The notes under the pieces were generated by a model. That model did no database searches. It worked only from the letters and a program-made list of their open reading frames with translations, and had not been told where the DNA came from. DNA of 64,000 nucleotides from Collimonas arenae (lineage in GTDB: Bacteria > Pseudomonadota > Gammaproteobacteria > Burkholderiales > Burkholderiaceae_D): positions 4,030,001 to 4,094,000 of the forward strand of contig NZ_CP009962.1 of assembly GCF_000786695.1 (NCBI RefSeq), in the 5' to 3' direction. The position numbers were made by a program, and so were the translations under genes. Shown in pieces: positions 62,914 to 64,000 of this stretch (position 1 is its first letter; every line of letters begins with the position of its first letter).

Positions 62914-64000
62914 TCAGCTCAATGCCGGCAACCGCAAAGTAGCCTCCAACCCACCCGCAGGATGATTCCTCAACTGCAAACTAGCCCGATGATTCTCAGC
63001 GATATTGCGCGCAATCGTCAGCCCAAGTCCAGTCCCCCCCGTATCCCGCGAACGCGAAGTCTCCAGCCGGAAAAACGGATCAAACACCGTCTCCAGCAAC
63101 TCCGCAGGAATTCCCACGCCGCCATCGCGAATCCGGATCACAATATCGCTACCCTCGCGCTCCAATTGCAAACGCGCATAGCGTCCATATTTCGTCGCAT
63201 TATCAACTAGGTTGATCAGGCAACGCCGCAAAGCGTTAGGCTGCGCCACGATCGAAGCACGGGTGCGCCCTTCCAGCGTGACGTCCTGCCGCGCATCAGC
63301 CGCATCGGCGCAAACACTGTCCAGCAAGGAATCGATATCCAGCTTCTGCATCGGTTCCGCCGAATCCATGCTACGCGCCAGGTCCAGTCCTTCACGCACC
63401 ATGCTTTGCATGACCGCCAGGTCTTCCAGCAGTTTATGCCGCAACTCACCATCGCCGACTTTTTCCAGACGCAGGCGCAATCTGGTCAACGGCGTTTGCA
63501 AATCATGAGTGATCGCGGCCAGCATATGGGTCCGATGCTGGATCTGCCGTTTGATGCGCGCTTGCATGGCGTTGAAGGCGGTGGCGGCCTGCCGCACTTC
63601 GGTCGGGCCGCTTTCATCCAGCGGCGGACGGTCAATGTCGCTGCCGAGTTCGCCGGCGGCATTTGCCAGCAACTGGATCGGCCGCGCCGTCATCTTCGCC
63701 ACGATAAACGCCAGCACCGCGATCAACAGCATGAACATGGCAAAATACAGTGAAGGAAAAGGCATGCCGGGCGGTCTACCGCCAGGCGCGCCAGGCTCGC
63801 GCATGACGCGCAATTTGATCTTCAGGAGGGCGCCGTCTTTCAGGCTGACATATACCGCCTGGCATTCATCGAAATGCCTGGGATCGGGACCTCTGCGCTC
63901 ACGCAGTTTGCAGTCCTTCTGCTTGGTGACTGTCACATAGCGATCATTGCCCAGCTTGGATTTGATCGCTGCCGCCAACGACGGATTGTCGTCGGCGGTT
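62914..64000 (-). CDS. Sensor histidine kinase, 5' part outside the window
   Basis: About 361 codons; the frame runs off the right edge, so the N-terminus is missing. A periplasmic segment (LGNDRYVTVTKQKDCKLRER) precedes a helix (SLYFAMFMLLIAVLAFIVAKMTA). A HAMP-like region follows (RPIQLLANAAGELGSD). The phospho-acceptor His is in LAAITHDLQTPLTRLRLRLE, N-box LVDNATKYG, G1 DGGVGIPAELLE and G2 GTGLGLTIARNIAENH. It is EnvZ-like and its regulator should lie beyond the edge. Confidence 0.9.
   Translation of the reverse strand, partial: TADDNPSLAAAIKSKLGNDRYVTVTKQKDCKLRERRGPDPRHFDECQAVYVSLKDGALLKIKLRVMREPGAPGGRPPGMPFPSLYFAMFMLLIAVLAFIVAKMTARPIQLLANAAGELGSDIDRPPLDESGPTEVRQAATAFNAMQARIKRQIQHRTHMLAAITHDLQTPLTRLRLRLEKVGDGELRHKLLEDLAVMQSMVREGLDLARSMDSAEPMQKLDIDSLLDSVCADAADARQDVTLEGRTRASIVAQPNALRRCLINLVDNATKYGRYARLQLEREGSDIVIRIRDGGVGIPAELLETVFDPFFRLETSRSRDTGGTGLGLTIARNIAENHRASLQLRNHPAGGLEATLRLPALS

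Overview
The window looks like chromosome from a Gram-negative betaproteobacterium of the order Burkholderiales. It most resembles the Oxalobacteraceae (Collimonas / Herbaspirillum / Janthinobacterium group). The evidence is the adk-kdsB-Trm112-lpxK-exbD-exbB run, two Neisseria/Burkholderia-type porins, many class III CoA-transferases, frequent GTG/TTG starts and a moderately high GC content. No rRNA, tRNA or CRISPR array was seen.

Layout. (1) 0.1-8.9 kb: core genes, namely an M15 peptidase, an Ala/Lys-rich membrane protein, a K+-insensitive H+-pyrophosphatase carrying an extra OmpA-like domain, and the minus-strand lipopolysaccharide/energy cluster exbB-exbD-lpxK-Trm112-kdsB-adk. (2) 8.9-29.5 kb: an accessory region that appears to split an otherwise conserved exbB/xseA divergent pair. 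It holds a PD-(D/E)XK-like protein, a MscS-type channel, small phage-like ORFs, a porin, a decayed zinc-ribbon gene, an integrase scrap and several long palindromes. It also holds a five-gene ACC (1-aminocyclopropane-1-carboxylate) locus: an Lrp regulator, divergent from acdS, an MFS transporter, an amidase and a pyruvate-dehydrogenase E1. The locus ends in truncated E2 and acetolactate-synthase pieces. A second MFS transporter and a TetR/SDR pair follow. (3) 29.5-31.8 kb: core xseA and sodB. (4) 31.8-44.3 kb: acyl-CoA metabolism. It contains a large CoA-transferase, an HTH-citrate synthase fusion, a TetR regulator with thiolase and FadB-like genes, and a minus-strand set with a LCAD-type acyl-CoA dehydrogenase, MFE-2-like SDR, alpha-methylacyl-CoA racemase, acyl-CoA ligase and SCP2 protein. 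Four similar palindromes tie these transcription units together. (5) 44.5-49 kb: ugpBAEC glycerol-3-phosphate importer with a repeat element inserted between ugpB and ugpA. (6) 49-64 kb: a penicillin/AHL acylase, a ferritin-like protein, an amidohydrolase, a TctDE-like two-component system beside a porin, a PAP2 phosphatase, a CoA-transferase, small envelope proteins, a GntP-family permease, a structured repeat zone and a partial sensor kinase at the right edge.

Two gene sets look most like coherent systems. The ACC locus could take up ACC or an ACC conjugate, release and deaminate it, and feed the resulting 2-oxobutyrate to the adjacent E1. The TetR-linked block resembles a bacterial counterpart of peroxisomal branched-chain acyl oxidation. 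Both are inferences from gene content and were not tested by any search.
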